Assembly: GCA_038226305.1 (NCBI GenBank)
Contig: JBBRQN010000007.1
Location: forward strand, 62,001 to 126,000
Source: JASLDZ01 sp038226305
GTDB lineage: Bacteria; Pseudomonadota; Alphaproteobacteria; Caulobacterales; Caulobacteraceae
Reading direction: 5' to 3'
Length of the DNA stretch: 64,000 bases
Shown here: positions 50,119-58,555 of the stretch, one piece after another
Numbering within the stretch: the first letter of the stretch is position 1
Layout: each line of letters begins with the position of its first letter
Notes under the pieces: model-generated
What the model was told of the DNA's origin: nothing
Seen by the model: the letters and a program-made list of their open reading frames with translations, nothing else
Databases searched by the model: none
Made by a program: the position numbers and the translations under genes

Positions 50119-50649
50119 TTACTGCGGGCCGATGGGCGTGGGCGCGCCCGGCGCCGCGGCACCGACGGCGGCGGCGAAGGGCGGGCGGGCGGTGATCGGC
50201 ATGGCGGCCGCGCCTTGGGCTGCGGTGACCGCGCTCGCCTTGCCGCTGCCCCCGCCGAAGGTGGGCGCTGCCGTGCCGCCCGAGGCGCGGCCGTTGGGGG
50301 CGCAGCCGGGGTCGCACGCCAGGTCGCTGCGCGTCGGCCCGCGATACACCGAGACGCGCCCGGCCGTGGGGGCCGACACCAGGATGTCGGAGTTGAAGAT
50401 GGTGCGGCCCAGCGCGTCCAGGATCGTCACGTCGGTCGTGCCGTAGCCCCGGCCCGACACGAACACGGTGTGGCTGTCGATCACCGTCACGTCGGCCACG
50501 GCCGGGTTGCCCACCACAACCGAGGCGGCGGGTCCACGGATGCTCAGGCGGGTGGAGTGGTCAATCGGCACGGTGACCACGCCCGCCCCCGCCGTCGCCG
50601 GAAGCGCCAGGGTGGCCAGAAGCACGGGAAGAAGGGCGCGCAGGCGCAT
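50119..50649 (-). CDS. Free-standing pilus/secretin N-terminal domain protein
   Basis: A 176-residue exported protein: signal peptide MRLRALLPVLLATLALPATAGA, then a domain VVVGNPAVADVTVIDSHTVFVSGRGYGTTDVTILDALGR, which is the same kind of domain that begins CpaC (there VMVSDPKVADVVLSTPRRIYVMGAASGQTDAMFVDGMGR). After it comes a 60-residue Ala/Gly/Pro tail with two close Cys (CDPGC). It lacks any secretin barrel. It starts the leftward operon with two TadE-like genes, divergent from pilA. It may bind the secretin CpaC or the pilus; the role is inferred from the shared domain. ATG 50647-50649. Confidence 0.8.
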   Translation of the reverse strand: MRLRALLPVLLATLALPATAGAGVVTVPIDHSTRLSIRGPAASVVVGNPAVADVTVIDSHTVFVSGRGYGTTDVTILDALGRTIFNSDILVSAPTAGRVSVYRGPTRSDLACDPGCAPNGRASGGTAAPTFGGGSGKASAVTAAQGAAAMPITARPPFAAAVGAAAPGAPTPIGPQ

Positions 50650-50980
50650 TGGGGGATCATCCGGACCGCTGATCGATCGCGGCGACCATCGGCGGCAATC
50701 CTGAAGGAAACCTCAAAGGCGGCGATCCAGGGCGCTCCACCCGCGGCCGAGCCTCAAGGCATGCGCGCCTGAATCTATATAAGGCGCTGGAGTCGGCGTC
50801 TGCGGGGTCCAAGGTTATTCAAAGACTAATTCGCAAGGTTAACCGGCGTAAAGGAAGTAATTCACACTGAGTTTCATTCGATTCATTGGCCGTTAAGAGC
50901 AGTCGGGCATATTCCATCCTGTGTTTCGGGGCAAAGAGCAGTGCGGCTCGGATCCCGCACCGCTCAAACAGGAGAATACC
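50650..50980. other. 331-bp divergent pilus-gene promoter region
   Basis: Lies between the leftward secretin-N-domain operon and pilA. The part from about 50770 to 50920 is markedly richer in A and T than the surroundings. It contains TATATAAG near 50774, a GGTTAACC palindrome near 50839, and the CtrA-like pair at 50882-50896. No coding sequence is supported here. Confidence 0.65.
50882..50896 (+). promoter_or_regulatory. Candidate CtrA-binding site upstream of pilA
   Basis: TTCA-N7-TTAA differs at one base from the CtrA consensus TTAA-N7-TTAA. It is 85 bases before the pilin ATG. In Caulobacter crescentus pilA transcription depends on the cell-cycle regulator CtrA, so the position is meaningful. 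Confidence 0.5.
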
Positions 50981-51154
50981 ATGACCAAGTTCGTTTCGCG
51001 TTTCGTTCAGGACGAGTCCGGCGCCACGGCCATCGAGTATGGCCTCATCGCCGCCCTCATCGCCGTCGTGATCATCGGCGCCGTGACCGCCGTCGGCACC
51101 AACCTGAAGACCACCTTCAACACCGTGTCGAACGCCGCTTCGGGCAAGTCCTGA
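50981..51154 (+). CDS. pilA: Flp-family type IVb major pilin
   Basis: A 57-residue prepilin. After a short leader (MTKFVSRFVQDESG) the conserved processing site G-ATAIEYGL gives a mature pilin with Glu and Tyr at the positions typical of Flp pilins, then a hydrophobic stretch LIAALIAVVIIGAVTAVGTNL and a short polar tail. AGGAGA lies 5 bases before ATG 50981, a strong ribosome site that fits high expression. It is the first gene of the rightward pilus cluster, and a hairpin follows it before the second pilin gene. CpaA encoded nearby should cut the leader. Confidence 0.95.
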   Translation: MTKFVSRFVQDESGATAIEYGLIAALIAVVIIGAVTAVGTNLKTTFNTVSNAASGKS

Positions 51155-51217
51155 TCCGCGTCTGATCTGATTGTGTAGGGGCGGCCCCGCTTATCTGGCC
51201 GCCGCCCCCGGCTTCCT

Positions 51218-51251
51218 GGGCCGCGCCGCTCATAAAGGGCGTGCGCGGCCC
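51218..51251 (+). terminator. Hairpin between the two pilin genes
   Basis: A perfect 9-bp GC-rich stem GGGCCGCGC/GCGCGGCCC with a 16-base loop, followed by TTGACGTTTTC. A second, bulged GC stem lies just before it (about 51179-51210). It may partly terminate pilA transcripts and so set the pilA to downstream-gene ratio. Confidence 0.45.
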
Positions 51252-51281
51252 TTGACGTTTTCACCTCGGAGATCTCGCGTG

Positions 51282-51449
51282 ATGCGCCGCTTCGTCCACC
51301 GGTTCCTGAGCGACGAGGGCGGGGCCACGGCCATCGAATACGGCCTGATCGTCTGCGCCATCTCGATCGTCGTCATCGGCGCGGTCACCACCGCGGGCAA
51401 GAACCTCTACAACACCACGAGCGCCGTCTCGAACGCCCTGAAGCCCTGA
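51282..51449 (+). CDS. Second Flp-family pilin
   Basis: A 55-residue prepilin paralogous to pilA: leader MRRFVHRFLSDEGG, processing site G-ATAIEYGL, then IVCAISIVVIGAVTTAGKNLYNTTSAVSNAL. It has a Cys in the hydrophobic helix (IVCAIS) that PilA lacks. CGGAG is 10 bases before ATG 51282; a GTG one codon earlier is also possible. It is after the hairpin that follows pilA, so it is probably made in smaller amounts and may be a minor or alternative pilin. Confidence 0.9.
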   Translation: MRRFVHRFLSDEGGATAIEYGLIVCAISIVVIGAVTTAGKNLYNTTSAVSNALKP

Positions 51450-51510
51450 TCGGCATCTGATCGGCGGCACCGTAACCGATCCTTCAGCGCCTGCAGGTTA
51501 GACCTTCCGC

Positions 51511-52029
51511 ATGAGCGCGCTTGTCCCCCTCCTTTCGGCGGTCTTCCCCGCCCTGGTCGTTATCGCCGCCCTGCGGGATGCGACGACTTTCACCATCCCC
51601 AACTGGCTGTGCGCCCTGGCGGTGGCGGCTTTCCTGCCCGTGGCGCTGATCTGCCACCTGCCTCTGCTCGGCTTCGCCTGGGCGGGGGGGCTGTTCCTGG
51701 GCTTCCTCGTGGCAGGCATGGCCATGTTCGCCCTGGGCTGGATCGGCGGGGGCGACGCCAAGCTGTTCGCCGCCTGCGGGCTGTGGCTGGGCGGCACCGC
51801 CGCGGTGTGGCCCTTCCTGGCGTGGACCGCGGTGGCGGGCGGCGGCATGGCGCTGGGGCTTCTGTTCGCCCGCCGCTGGGCCCCCGGCTTCTCCATCAAG
51901 GGCGCGCCCTGGATGTCGCGCCTGCTCACCGAGGGCGAGAGCGTGCCTTACGGGGTCGCCATCGCCGTGGGGGCGCTGGTCGCCTTCCCGCAGAGCCCCC
52001 TGATGCACGCGATCTCGCAGCTCGGCTGA
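51511..52029 (+). CDS. cpaA: Prepilin peptidase CpaA (TadV-type)
   Basis: A 172-residue A24-family membrane peptidase. The two catalytic Asp residues are in ALRDATTFTIPNW (near residue 23) and IGGGDAKLFAA (GxGD, near residue 90). About five hydrophobic helices. It removes the leader of the two pilins and of TadE-like proteins; as in other Tad systems it has no separate N-methylase domain. ATG 51511, 61 bases after the second pilin gene. Confidence 0.93.
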   Translation: MSALVPLLSAVFPALVVIAALRDATTFTIPNWLCALAVAAFLPVALICHLPLLGFAWAGGLFLGFLVAGMAMFALGWIGGGDAKLFAACGLWLGGTAAVWPFLAWTAVAGGGMALGLLFARRWAPGFSIKGAPWMSRLLTEGESVPYGVAIAVGALVAFPQSPLMHAISQLG

Positions 52030-52066
52030 TCGCGTACGCTCGCGACCTGTTGGTTTGGGTGGGCGT

Positions 52067-52081
52067 TTAGGCGCGCGTTAA
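52067..52081 (+). promoter_or_regulatory. Candidate CtrA-binding site upstream of cpaB
   Basis: TTAG-N7-TTAA, followed by C, is one mismatch from TTAA-N7-TTAA(C). It lies about 90 bases before the cpaB ATG, in the 143-bp gap that separates cpaA from cpaB, the only sizeable gap in the rightward pilus block. Confidence 0.45.
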
Positions 52082-52172
52082 CGACCGACCGCCCATCCTT
52101 GCGCCGACATGACCTGCCCGGCCGCCCGATCACGGGGCGGCACCGTTGGCGGGTCGGGGAGAGTTCGACGCC

Positions 52173-53066
52173 ATGGGCCGAGCCCGTCTACTGATGGTGA
52201 TGGCGCTGGCGCTGCCGCTGGCGCTGGGCGCCGCGATGATGGCGCGCGGCATGGTCGCGGGCAAACCCAAGGCCGTGACGGTGATCGCGGCTCCTGAAAA
52301 ACCTACCGCCCTGGTGCTCGTGGCCAAGCACGACCTCGCGCTGGGCGACCGCATGACCTCGGACATGGTGGAGTGGAAGGCCTGGCCGATCGACGGCCTC
52401 AGCCCGACCTACATCTCCAAGGGCGGCGTGGCCGCTCCTCCCGCCGATGCCAATGCCAAGCTGGTCGACGATGCGGCCAAGAAGGCGGGCGACGTGAAGA
52501 CGGCCCTTCTGGGCGACGCCGCCAAGGAAGCCATCACCGGATCGGTGGTGCGCGTGCCCTTCCTGGCCGGCGAACCGATCAGCACCGCCAAGCTCGTGCG
52601 CAGCGGCGACAGCGGCGTGATGGCCGTGGCCCTCACCCCCGGCATGCGCGCCATGAGCGTGCCCCTGAGCCCCGAGACGGGGGCGGGCGGCTTCATCCAG
52701 CCGGGCGACCACGTGGACGTGGTGCAGACCCGCAAGATGGACATCGCAGACCAGGGCGCCCAGTGGGTCGCCAACACGGTGATGAAGAACGTGAAGGTCA
52801 TCGCCGTCGATGCCTCCACCAAGCCCGACTCTAAGGTCGCCACCACGCAGGGCATGACCGCCACCCTCGAGGTGTCGCCCGATCAGGCCGAAGCCATCGT
52901 TCTGGCCCGGGTGCAGGGCGAGCTCACCCTCGTGCTGCGCTCCTACGCCGATGCCTCCGGCCCCACGGTCGAGGGCGAGATGCACCGGGCCGAGGCCGCC
53001 GCGCCGCCGGTGGTGCGCGTGTTCCGTGCCGGCGCCCCCGCCGAAGACGTGAGGGTCGCCCGATGA
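52173..53066 (+). CDS. cpaB: Flp pilus assembly protein CpaB
   Basis: A 297-residue protein with one N-terminal membrane segment (LLMVMALALPLALGAAMMARGMV) and an SAF-type domain (VLVAKHDLALGDRMTSDMVEWKAWP), then RAMSVPLSPETGAGGFIQPGDHVDVVQT, the CpaB landmark. It is periplasmic and links the secretin CpaC to the inner-membrane parts. ATG 52173 is chosen because GGGGAGAG lies 9 bases upstream; an in-frame TTG at 52146 is less likely. Its stop overlaps cpaC by 4 bases. Confidence 0.94.
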   Translation: MGRARLLMVMALALPLALGAAMMARGMVAGKPKAVTVIAAPEKPTALVLVAKHDLALGDRMTSDMVEWKAWPIDGLSPTYISKGGVAAPPADANAKLVDDAAKKAGDVKTALLGDAAKEAITGSVVRVPFLAGEPISTAKLVRSGDSGVMAVALTPGMRAMSVPLSPETGAGGFIQPGDHVDVVQTRKMDIADQGAQWVANTVMKNVKVIAVDASTKPDSKVATTQGMTATLEVSPDQAEAIVLARVQGELTLVLRSYADASGPTVEGEMHRAEAAAPPVVRVFRAGAPAEDVRVAR

Positions 53067-54781
53067 GCCGCTTGCCCGTGTCGCCCCTTCGCTTTGCGCT
53101 GACGGCAGGCGCGGCCTGTGCCCTGGGTCTCGCGCCTGCGCTGGCCTCTGCACAGAGCGCCTTCCCCCGGTCGCCACTGCGCGCCTCGCCCACGGCCCGA
53201 CCCGCGTCGTCGCGGGCGCTGGCGGGTGCGCCTGCCTACGCCCCGGCCCCCTACGTTCCGACGCAGGCGAGCTACGCCGATCCCTACGAGTCGAACGGGC
53301 CGCAGACCGTGCGCGTCGGCACCGGCTCTGGCGCCGTGCAGTCGCTGTCCCTGCCCCGCGGCAAGTCCGCCGTGGTGGAGCTGCCGGTCGATGCCCGCGA
53401 CGTGATGGTCTCCGACCCCAAGGTGGCCGACGTGGTGCTGTCCACGCCCCGGCGCATCTACGTGATGGGCGCGGCTTCGGGTCAGACCGACGCCATGTTC
53501 GTGGACGGCATGGGCCGCCAGATCCTGCGCCTCAACATCCGCGTCGATCAGGATGCCTCGGCCGTGGCCGACACCATGTCGCGCCTCCTGCCCGGCTCCG
53601 CCATTCGGGTGGAAGCCGCCAACGACACCCTGATCCTGTCGGGCGAAGCGGCCAGCGCCGCCGAGGCCGATCGCGCCATCCGGCTGGCCACCTCCTTCGT
53701 CGCCGACAAGACCAAGATCATCAATCTGATCGCCGTCTCCGGCGGCGAGCAGGTGATGCTCCGTGTAAAGATCGTCGAGGTGAACCGCACGATCGTGAAG
53801 CAGCTCGGCTTCAACATCGGCGAGGTGATCGGCAAGCTCGGCGGGCCGCAGTACTCCCTGGCGAACGCCGCGACGTTCGGTGTGGCGGGGGCGTTCCTCG
53901 GCTCATTCAAGGGCGGCTACAAATACGACTCCACCGTTCAGCCGACCTCCCAGTCGGTCTACACGGACTCCAGCGGCACGCAGCAGATCAGCCCGGCTGT
54001 GGACATTGATCGCAGCTGGAAGCTGGCGACGCCCAAGTCGGGCGTGGCGGGTTCCAACGGCGTCAACTCGGCCCAGTCGATGGTGCAGGCGTTCGAGCGG
54101 GTGGGCCTCGTGCGCACCCTGGCTGAGCCCAACCTCACCGCCATCTCGGGCGAGAGCGCGCGGTTCCTGGCCGGGGGCGAGTTCCCCGTGCCGGTCAGCC
54201 AGGACAACCAGGGCCGGGTGACGGTTGAGTTCAAGCCCTACGGCGTGGGCCTGGGCTTCACCCCCGTGGTGCTCGGCCCGGGCCGCATCTCGCTGAAGAT
54301 CTCCACCGAGGTTTCCGAGCTGACCAACGTCGGGGGCTTCACCCTGTCGAGCTCGTCCACGAGCGCCAGCGGGCAGACGACCTCGGCCCCCTCCCTGTCG
54401 ATCCCGGGCCTGAACGTGCGCCGGGCCGAAACCGTGGTCGAGCTGCCCTCGGGCGGCGCGATGATGATCGCCGGCCTGATGTCGAGCCAGACCAAGCAGA
54501 CGCTGGATAGCCTGCCCGGCCTGATGCAGCTGCCCGTGCTGGGCTCCCTGTTCCGCTCCAGAGACTTCCAGAACAACGAGAGCGAGCTGGTGGTGATCGT
54601 CACCCCCTACCTCGTGAAGCCCGGCCGACCCGACCAGATGCAGACCCCGGCCGATGGCCTGGTGATCGCCTCTGACCTCGAAACCAATCTCCTGGGCCGC
54701 CTCAACACGGGCTTCGGCAAGAAGCCGGAGGCCGTGGCCGGCAAGACATATCAAGGACCGTATGGCTATGTGGTCGATTAA
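53063..54781 (+). CDS. cpaC: Flp pilus outer-membrane secretin CpaC
   Basis: A 572-residue type II/IV secretin. A signal peptide (FALTAGAACALGLAPALASAQ) is followed by a Pro/Ala-rich linker and the secretin N-domain (SAVVELPVDARDVMVSDPKVADVVL), a BON-like domain (ASAAEADRAIRLATSFVADKTKIINLIAV) and the secretin barrel region with VNRTIVKQLGFNIGE, VRTLAEPNLTAISGESARFLAGGEFPVP and VVELPSGGAMMIAGL. It forms the outer-membrane channel through which the pilus passes. It overlaps cpaB by 4 bases (ATGA) and cpaD by 20 bases. Confidence 0.94.
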   Translation: MSRLPVSPLRFALTAGAACALGLAPALASAQSAFPRSPLRASPTARPASSRALAGAPAYAPAPYVPTQASYADPYESNGPQTVRVGTGSGAVQSLSLPRGKSAVVELPVDARDVMVSDPKVADVVLSTPRRIYVMGAASGQTDAMFVDGMGRQILRLNIRVDQDASAVADTMSRLLPGSAIRVEAANDTLILSGEAASAAEADRAIRLATSFVADKTKIINLIAVSGGEQVMLRVKIVEVNRTIVKQLGFNIGEVIGKLGGPQYSLANAATFGVAGAFLGSFKGGYKYDSTVQPTSQSVYTDSSGTQQISPAVDIDRSWKLATPKSGVAGSNGVNSAQSMVQAFERVGLVRTLAEPNLTAISGESARFLAGGEFPVPVSQDNQGRVTVEFKPYGVGLGFTPVVLGPGRISLKISTEVSELTNVGGFTLSSSSTSASGQTTSAPSLSIPGLNVRRAETVVELPSGGAMMIAGLMSSQTKQTLDSLPGLMQLPVLGSLFRSRDFQNNESELVVIVTPYLVKPGRPDQMQTPADGLVIASDLETNLLGRLNTGFGKKPEAVAGKTYQGPYGYVVD

Positions 54782-55460
54782 AGCCGCCGCACCCCTGTTG
54801 GTGCTCGCGGGTGTCTGTGTCTCCCTGGGCGCCTGCGCGACCGGCGGCAAGCCCGAGATCGCCAACCCCCTGACGCCCCTGGATCAGTACGCGGTCAAGG
54901 TGGTCGAGACGCCTGAACGCCTTGCGCTGTCGGTCCACACCGGCGGGCTTTCGGCCAGGCAGGAGGCCGCCCTGACAGACTTCGCCCAGCGCTGGCATGA
55001 AAGCGGGGCGGAGGCGATCACCATCGAAACCCCGCAGAACTCGGCTCAGGAAGGCGACCCCCGGGCCGCTGCCCTGGCGGTGGCCTCGGCCCTGTCGCGC
55101 TCGGGCGTGCCCGATGCCCGGGTGCGCATCGTCGACGTGGATGCGGGCGGGGCGGCCCACGCTCCCATCGTGGCGCGCTTCGCCAGCCTGCAGGCCGTGG
55201 GGCCGGACTGCTCCGGCCACTGGTCGAACCTGACATCCACGAAGGACAACGGCGTCACCAGCCACTTCGGCTGCGCGATCACGGCGAACTTCGCCGCCAA
55301 CCTCGCCGACCCCCGCGACCTCGCCCGCCCCGCCGCCTCGCAGCCGGCCGACGGTATCCGGCGCGGGGTGGTTCTGGACAAGTATCGCCAGGGCCAGATC
55401 ACCTCCTCGCCCAAGGACGAACAGGCCAACGGGGCCGTCTCCAGTGCGGTGCGCAACTGA
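54762..55460 (+). CDS. cpaD: Flp pilus assembly lipoprotein CpaD
   Basis: A 232-residue CpaD-family lipoprotein: the signal KAAAPLLVLAGVCVSLGAC ends at a lipobox (LGAC), and the C-terminal half has GPDCSGHWSNLTSTKDNGVTSHFGCAITANFAANLADPRDL, the CpaD/TadB-type landmark with two Cys. It helps place the secretin in the outer membrane. ATG 54762 (AAGGA 5 bases upstream) or ATG 54768. It overlaps the cpaC end by 20 bases and shares one base with the cpaE start. Confidence 0.9.
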   Translation: MAMWSIKAAAPLLVLAGVCVSLGACATGGKPEIANPLTPLDQYAVKVVETPERLALSVHTGGLSARQEAALTDFAQRWHESGAEAITIETPQNSAQEGDPRAAALAVASALSRSGVPDARVRIVDVDAGGAAHAPIVARFASLQAVGPDCSGHWSNLTSTKDNGVTSHFGCAITANFAANLADPRDLARPAASQPADGIRRGVVLDKYRQGQITSSPKDEQANGAVSSAVRN

Positions 55461-56992
55461 TGGCCTTCGCTTCGCAGCCCGCATTCGGCGAGCCTGATCC
55501 CTTCTCGGACGGCGGCTTCGATGCCGACGACGACTTCGGCTTCGGCGCGCCCGCCCCACGCCACGCCTCCCTCGAGGCCGATCCGTTCGCCGACGACGAC
55601 TTCGCCGCCGAACCGTTCCGCGCCACGCTCGATGCGGACGACCTGTCCGGCTTCGACGACCCCCATCCCGGCGCGACCACCTTGCAGGTGCACCCGCCCG
55701 TCAATCCCTTTGCCGCGCCCGAGCCGACCACGGCGCCGGCGAGCTACGGCGGCGCGGTCGGGGCGATGATGGCCCATGCCGAGTCCGCGATGGGTGACGC
55801 CATGGCGCCGCGCATCGACATCCACATCTTCTGCCGCCGCCCCGATACGGCCCAGGTGGCGCAGTCTGCCGCCGAGGACCGTCGGCTGGCCCGCGCCACC
55901 ACCGAAATCCGCCCCGGCGGCCTGGCCGAGGCGCTCGAGCACTACCGCAACGTCTCCACCCCGCCGCTGGTGATCGTGGAGAGCCTGGAGCCCGCCGCCG
56001 AGCTGATCGCCGGCCTCGATCGCCTGGCCGAGGTCTGCGACACCGGCACCAAGGTCGTGGTGATCGGCAACGCCAACGACATCGGCCTGTACCGCGAGCT
56101 GATGCGCCGGGGCGTGAGCGAATATCTCGTGCCGCCGCTGAACACCCTGCAGCTGGTGCGCACCGTCACCGGCCTCTACGCAGACCCCTCGACGGCCTTC
56201 GTGGGCCGCACCCTGGCGTTCGTGGGGGCCAAGGGGGGCGTCGGGGCGTCGACCCTGGCGCACAACGTGGCCTTCGCCATGGCCGAGCACTGCGGTGCGG
56301 GCACCTGCATCGTCGACTACGACCTGGCCTTCGGCACCGCCGGGCTCGACTTCAACCAGGACCCCATCCAGGGCATCGCCGACGCCCTGCAGAAGCCGGA
56401 CCGCCTCGACGCCGTGCTGATCGACCGCATGACGGCGCGCTGCACCGACAAGCTCACCCTGTTCGCCGCCCCCGCCAACCTGGACGACGACTACGACATC
56501 TCGGCCGAGGCCTATGAGGAAGTGGGGCAGAAGATCCGCTCCACCGCCCCCTTCGTGGTGCTCGACCTGCCGCACCTGTGGACCGGCTGGATGCGCAAGA
56601 CCCTGCTCGCCGCCGACGAGGTGGTGATCGTGGCCGCCCCCGACCTCGCCTCGTTGCGCAACGTCAAGAACATGGTGGACCTGCTCAAGAAGGCCCGCCC
56701 CAACGACGCCCCGCCGCGCCTCATCATCAATCAGGTGGGCCTGCCAGGCCGCCCCGAGATCCCCATCAAGGAGTTCGCGAAGGCCCTCGGAATCGAACCG
56801 GCGCTGGTGCTGCCCTTCGATGCCAAGCTGTTCGGCCAGGCCGCCAACAACGGGCAGATGGTCTACGAGGTCGGCCCCAAGGCGAAGGCTTCGCAGGGGC
56901 TGATGCAGTTCAGCCAGACCCTGTGCCGCCGGGATGCCGGCCCTGCACCGAAGTCGAAGACCTCGCTCATCGACCGCCTCATGCCGCGCTGA
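55460..56992 (+). CDS. cpaE: Flp pilus localisation ATPase CpaE (TadZ)
   Basis: A 510-residue protein. Residues 1-110 are acidic, low in complexity and probably disordered. A receiver-like domain follows (about 115-245), then a MinD/ParA ATPase domain: GAKGGVGASTLAHNVAFA (about 257), IVDYDLAFGTAGLDFN, FVVLDLPHLWT and VIVAAPDLASLRNVKN. The first lysine of the deviant Walker A is kept, but the P-loop lysine position is Ala, as is usual in CpaE/TadZ. It directs the pilus apparatus to the cell pole in Caulobacter. Its ATG shares one base with the cpaD stop. Confidence 0.94.
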   Translation: MAFASQPAFGEPDPFSDGGFDADDDFGFGAPAPRHASLEADPFADDDFAAEPFRATLDADDLSGFDDPHPGATTLQVHPPVNPFAAPEPTTAPASYGGAVGAMMAHAESAMGDAMAPRIDIHIFCRRPDTAQVAQSAAEDRRLARATTEIRPGGLAEALEHYRNVSTPPLVIVESLEPAAELIAGLDRLAEVCDTGTKVVVIGNANDIGLYRELMRRGVSEYLVPPLNTLQLVRTVTGLYADPSTAFVGRTLAFVGAKGGVGASTLAHNVAFAMAEHCGAGTCIVDYDLAFGTAGLDFNQDPIQGIADALQKPDRLDAVLIDRMTARCTDKLTLFAAPANLDDDYDISAEAYEEVGQKIRSTAPFVVLDLPHLWTGWMRKTLLAADEVVIVAAPDLASLRNVKNMVDLLKKARPNDAPPRLIINQVGLPGRPEIPIKEFAKALGIEPALVLPFDAKLFGQAANNGQMVYEVGPKAKASQGLMQFSQTLCRRDAGPAPKSKTSLIDRLMPR

Positions 56993-57001
56993 GACTGATC
57001 C

Positions 57002-58546
57002 GTGTTCGGAAAGCGTAGCAACACCCTCGAAGCGCCGCCCCCCGCGGCCCCCCCGCCCGCGAGCGCCGGCGGGACCGAGATCGCCACGCGCCCGCAGCGG
57101 CTCGACATCCAGCCCAAGCACGCCCCCGGCGCCCCCGAAGCCAGCCGCGCCCCCACCAAGGCGAAGGCCAAGGAGGCGGGCCCGCGCTCCACCCCCGGGT
57201 TCGAACAGCTCGTCGCCAATGGCGCCGCCGCCGCCAAGCTGGCTTCGGGCGTTACGCAGATCGTCCGTGAACAGAGCGACTACTATCACGCCACCAAATC
57301 GACGATCTACACGGCGCTTCTGAACACCATCGACCTCGGACAGCTGGCCCAGCTCGACCAGAAGACCGCCTCCGAAGAGATCCGCGACATCGTCGCCGAG
57401 CTCGTGGCGATCAAGAACGTGTCCATGTCCGGCTCCGAGCAGGAGCACCTGGTCCAGGACATCATCAACGACGTCCTGGGCTACGGCCCGCTCGAACCCC
57501 TGCTCGCCCGCGACGACATCGCCGACATCATGGTCAACGGCGCCAGCCGGGTGTTCATCGAGGTTGGCGGCAAGGTGCAGCTCACCAACGTGCGCTTCCG
57601 CGACAACCAGCAGCTGATGAACATCTGCCAGCGGATCGTCAGCCAGGTCGGCCGCCGGGTCGACGAAAGCTCCCCCATCTGCGACGCCCGCCTGCCCGAC
57701 GGCTCCCGCGTCAACGTCATCGCCCCGCCGCTCGCCATCGATGGGCCGACGCTGACGATCCGGAAGTTCAAGAAAGACAAGCTCACCATGAGCAATCTGG
57801 TGGACTGGGCGTCCATCAGCCCCGAGGGCGCGCGCGTGCTCGGTGTCATCGGTGCCTCGCGCTGCAACGTGCTCATCTCCGGCGGCACGGGCTCGGGCAA
57901 GACCACGCTTCTGAACTGCATGACCGCCTTCATCGACCCCACCGAACGGGTCGTGACCTGCGAGGACGCCGCCGAGCTGCAGCTGCAGCAGCCGCATGTG
58001 GTGCGCCTCGAAACGCGCCCGCCCAACCTCGAGGGGCAGGGCATGATCACCATGCGCGACCTCGTGAAGAACTGCCTGCGCATGCGGCCCGAGCGGATCA
58101 TCGTCGGCGAAGTGCGCGGGCCGGAGGCGTTCGACCTCCTGCAGGCCATGAACACCGGCCACGACGGCTCCATGGGCACGCTGCACGCCAACAGCCCCCG
58201 CGAGGCGACCAGCCGTATCGAGAGCATGATCACCATGGGCGGCTATGGCCTGCCCTCGAAGACCATCCGCGAGATGATCGTCGGCTCCATCGACGTGATC
58301 GTGCAGGCCGCCCGCCTGCGCGACGGCTCCCGCCGCATCACCCACATCACCGAGGTGGTGGGGCTGGAGGGTGACGTGATCATCACCCAGGATCTCTTCG
58401 TCTACGACATCACCGGCGAGGCGGCGAACGGGGACGTGGTGGGCCGCCACCGTTCCACCGGCATCGCCCGCCCCCGCTTCTGGGACCGCGCCCGCTACTA
58501 CGGCCTGGAGCGCGAACTCGCCGAAGCCCTGGACGCGGCGGAGTAG
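57002..58546 (+). CDS. cpaF: Flp pilus assembly ATPase CpaF (TadA)
   Basis: A 514-residue type II/IV secretion ATPase. Walker A is GGTGSGKTTLLN (about 296), with the Asp box (CEDAAELQL), Walker B (RMRPERIIVGEVRG) and His box (TGHDGSMGTLHANSPREA). The N-terminal 60 residues are Pro/Ala/Lys-rich. It hydrolyses ATP to extend and, in Tad systems, also retract the pilus. Start GTG 57002, 9 bases after the cpaE stop. It works on the TadB/TadC platform encoded next. Confidence 0.95.
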   Translation: MFGKRSNTLEAPPPAAPPPASAGGTEIATRPQRLDIQPKHAPGAPEASRAPTKAKAKEAGPRSTPGFEQLVANGAAAAKLASGVTQIVREQSDYYHATKSTIYTALLNTIDLGQLAQLDQKTASEEIRDIVAELVAIKNVSMSGSEQEHLVQDIINDVLGYGPLEPLLARDDIADIMVNGASRVFIEVGGKVQLTNVRFRDNQQLMNICQRIVSQVGRRVDESSPICDARLPDGSRVNVIAPPLAIDGPTLTIRKFKKDKLTMSNLVDWASISPEGARVLGVIGASRCNVLISGGTGSGKTTLLNCMTAFIDPTERVVTCEDAAELQLQQPHVVRLETRPPNLEGQGMITMRDLVKNCLRMRPERIIVGEVRGPEAFDLLQAMNTGHDGSMGTLHANSPREATSRIESMITMGGYGLPSKTIREMIVGSIDVIVQAARLRDGSRRITHITEVVGLEGDVIITQDLFVYDITGEAANGDVVGRHRSTGIARPRFWDRARYYGLERELAEALDAAE

Positions 58547-58555
58547 GGGGCGGGC

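Noticed and set aside
50888..50900. A sigma-54 promoter before pilA
   Set aside because: GG and GC are nine, not ten, bases apart and the rest of the consensus is missing.
56227..56260. Loss of the P-loop lysine in CpaE as a sign of inactivation
   Set aside because: CpaE/TadZ proteins usually have this deviant P-loop, so it is normal for the family.
55046..58450. A 1,134-codon open frame on the minus strand across cpaD, cpaE and cpaF
   Set aside because: Same cause: it mirrors conserved pilus genes, and its composition (Asp/His/Val/Gly runs) is not protein-like.
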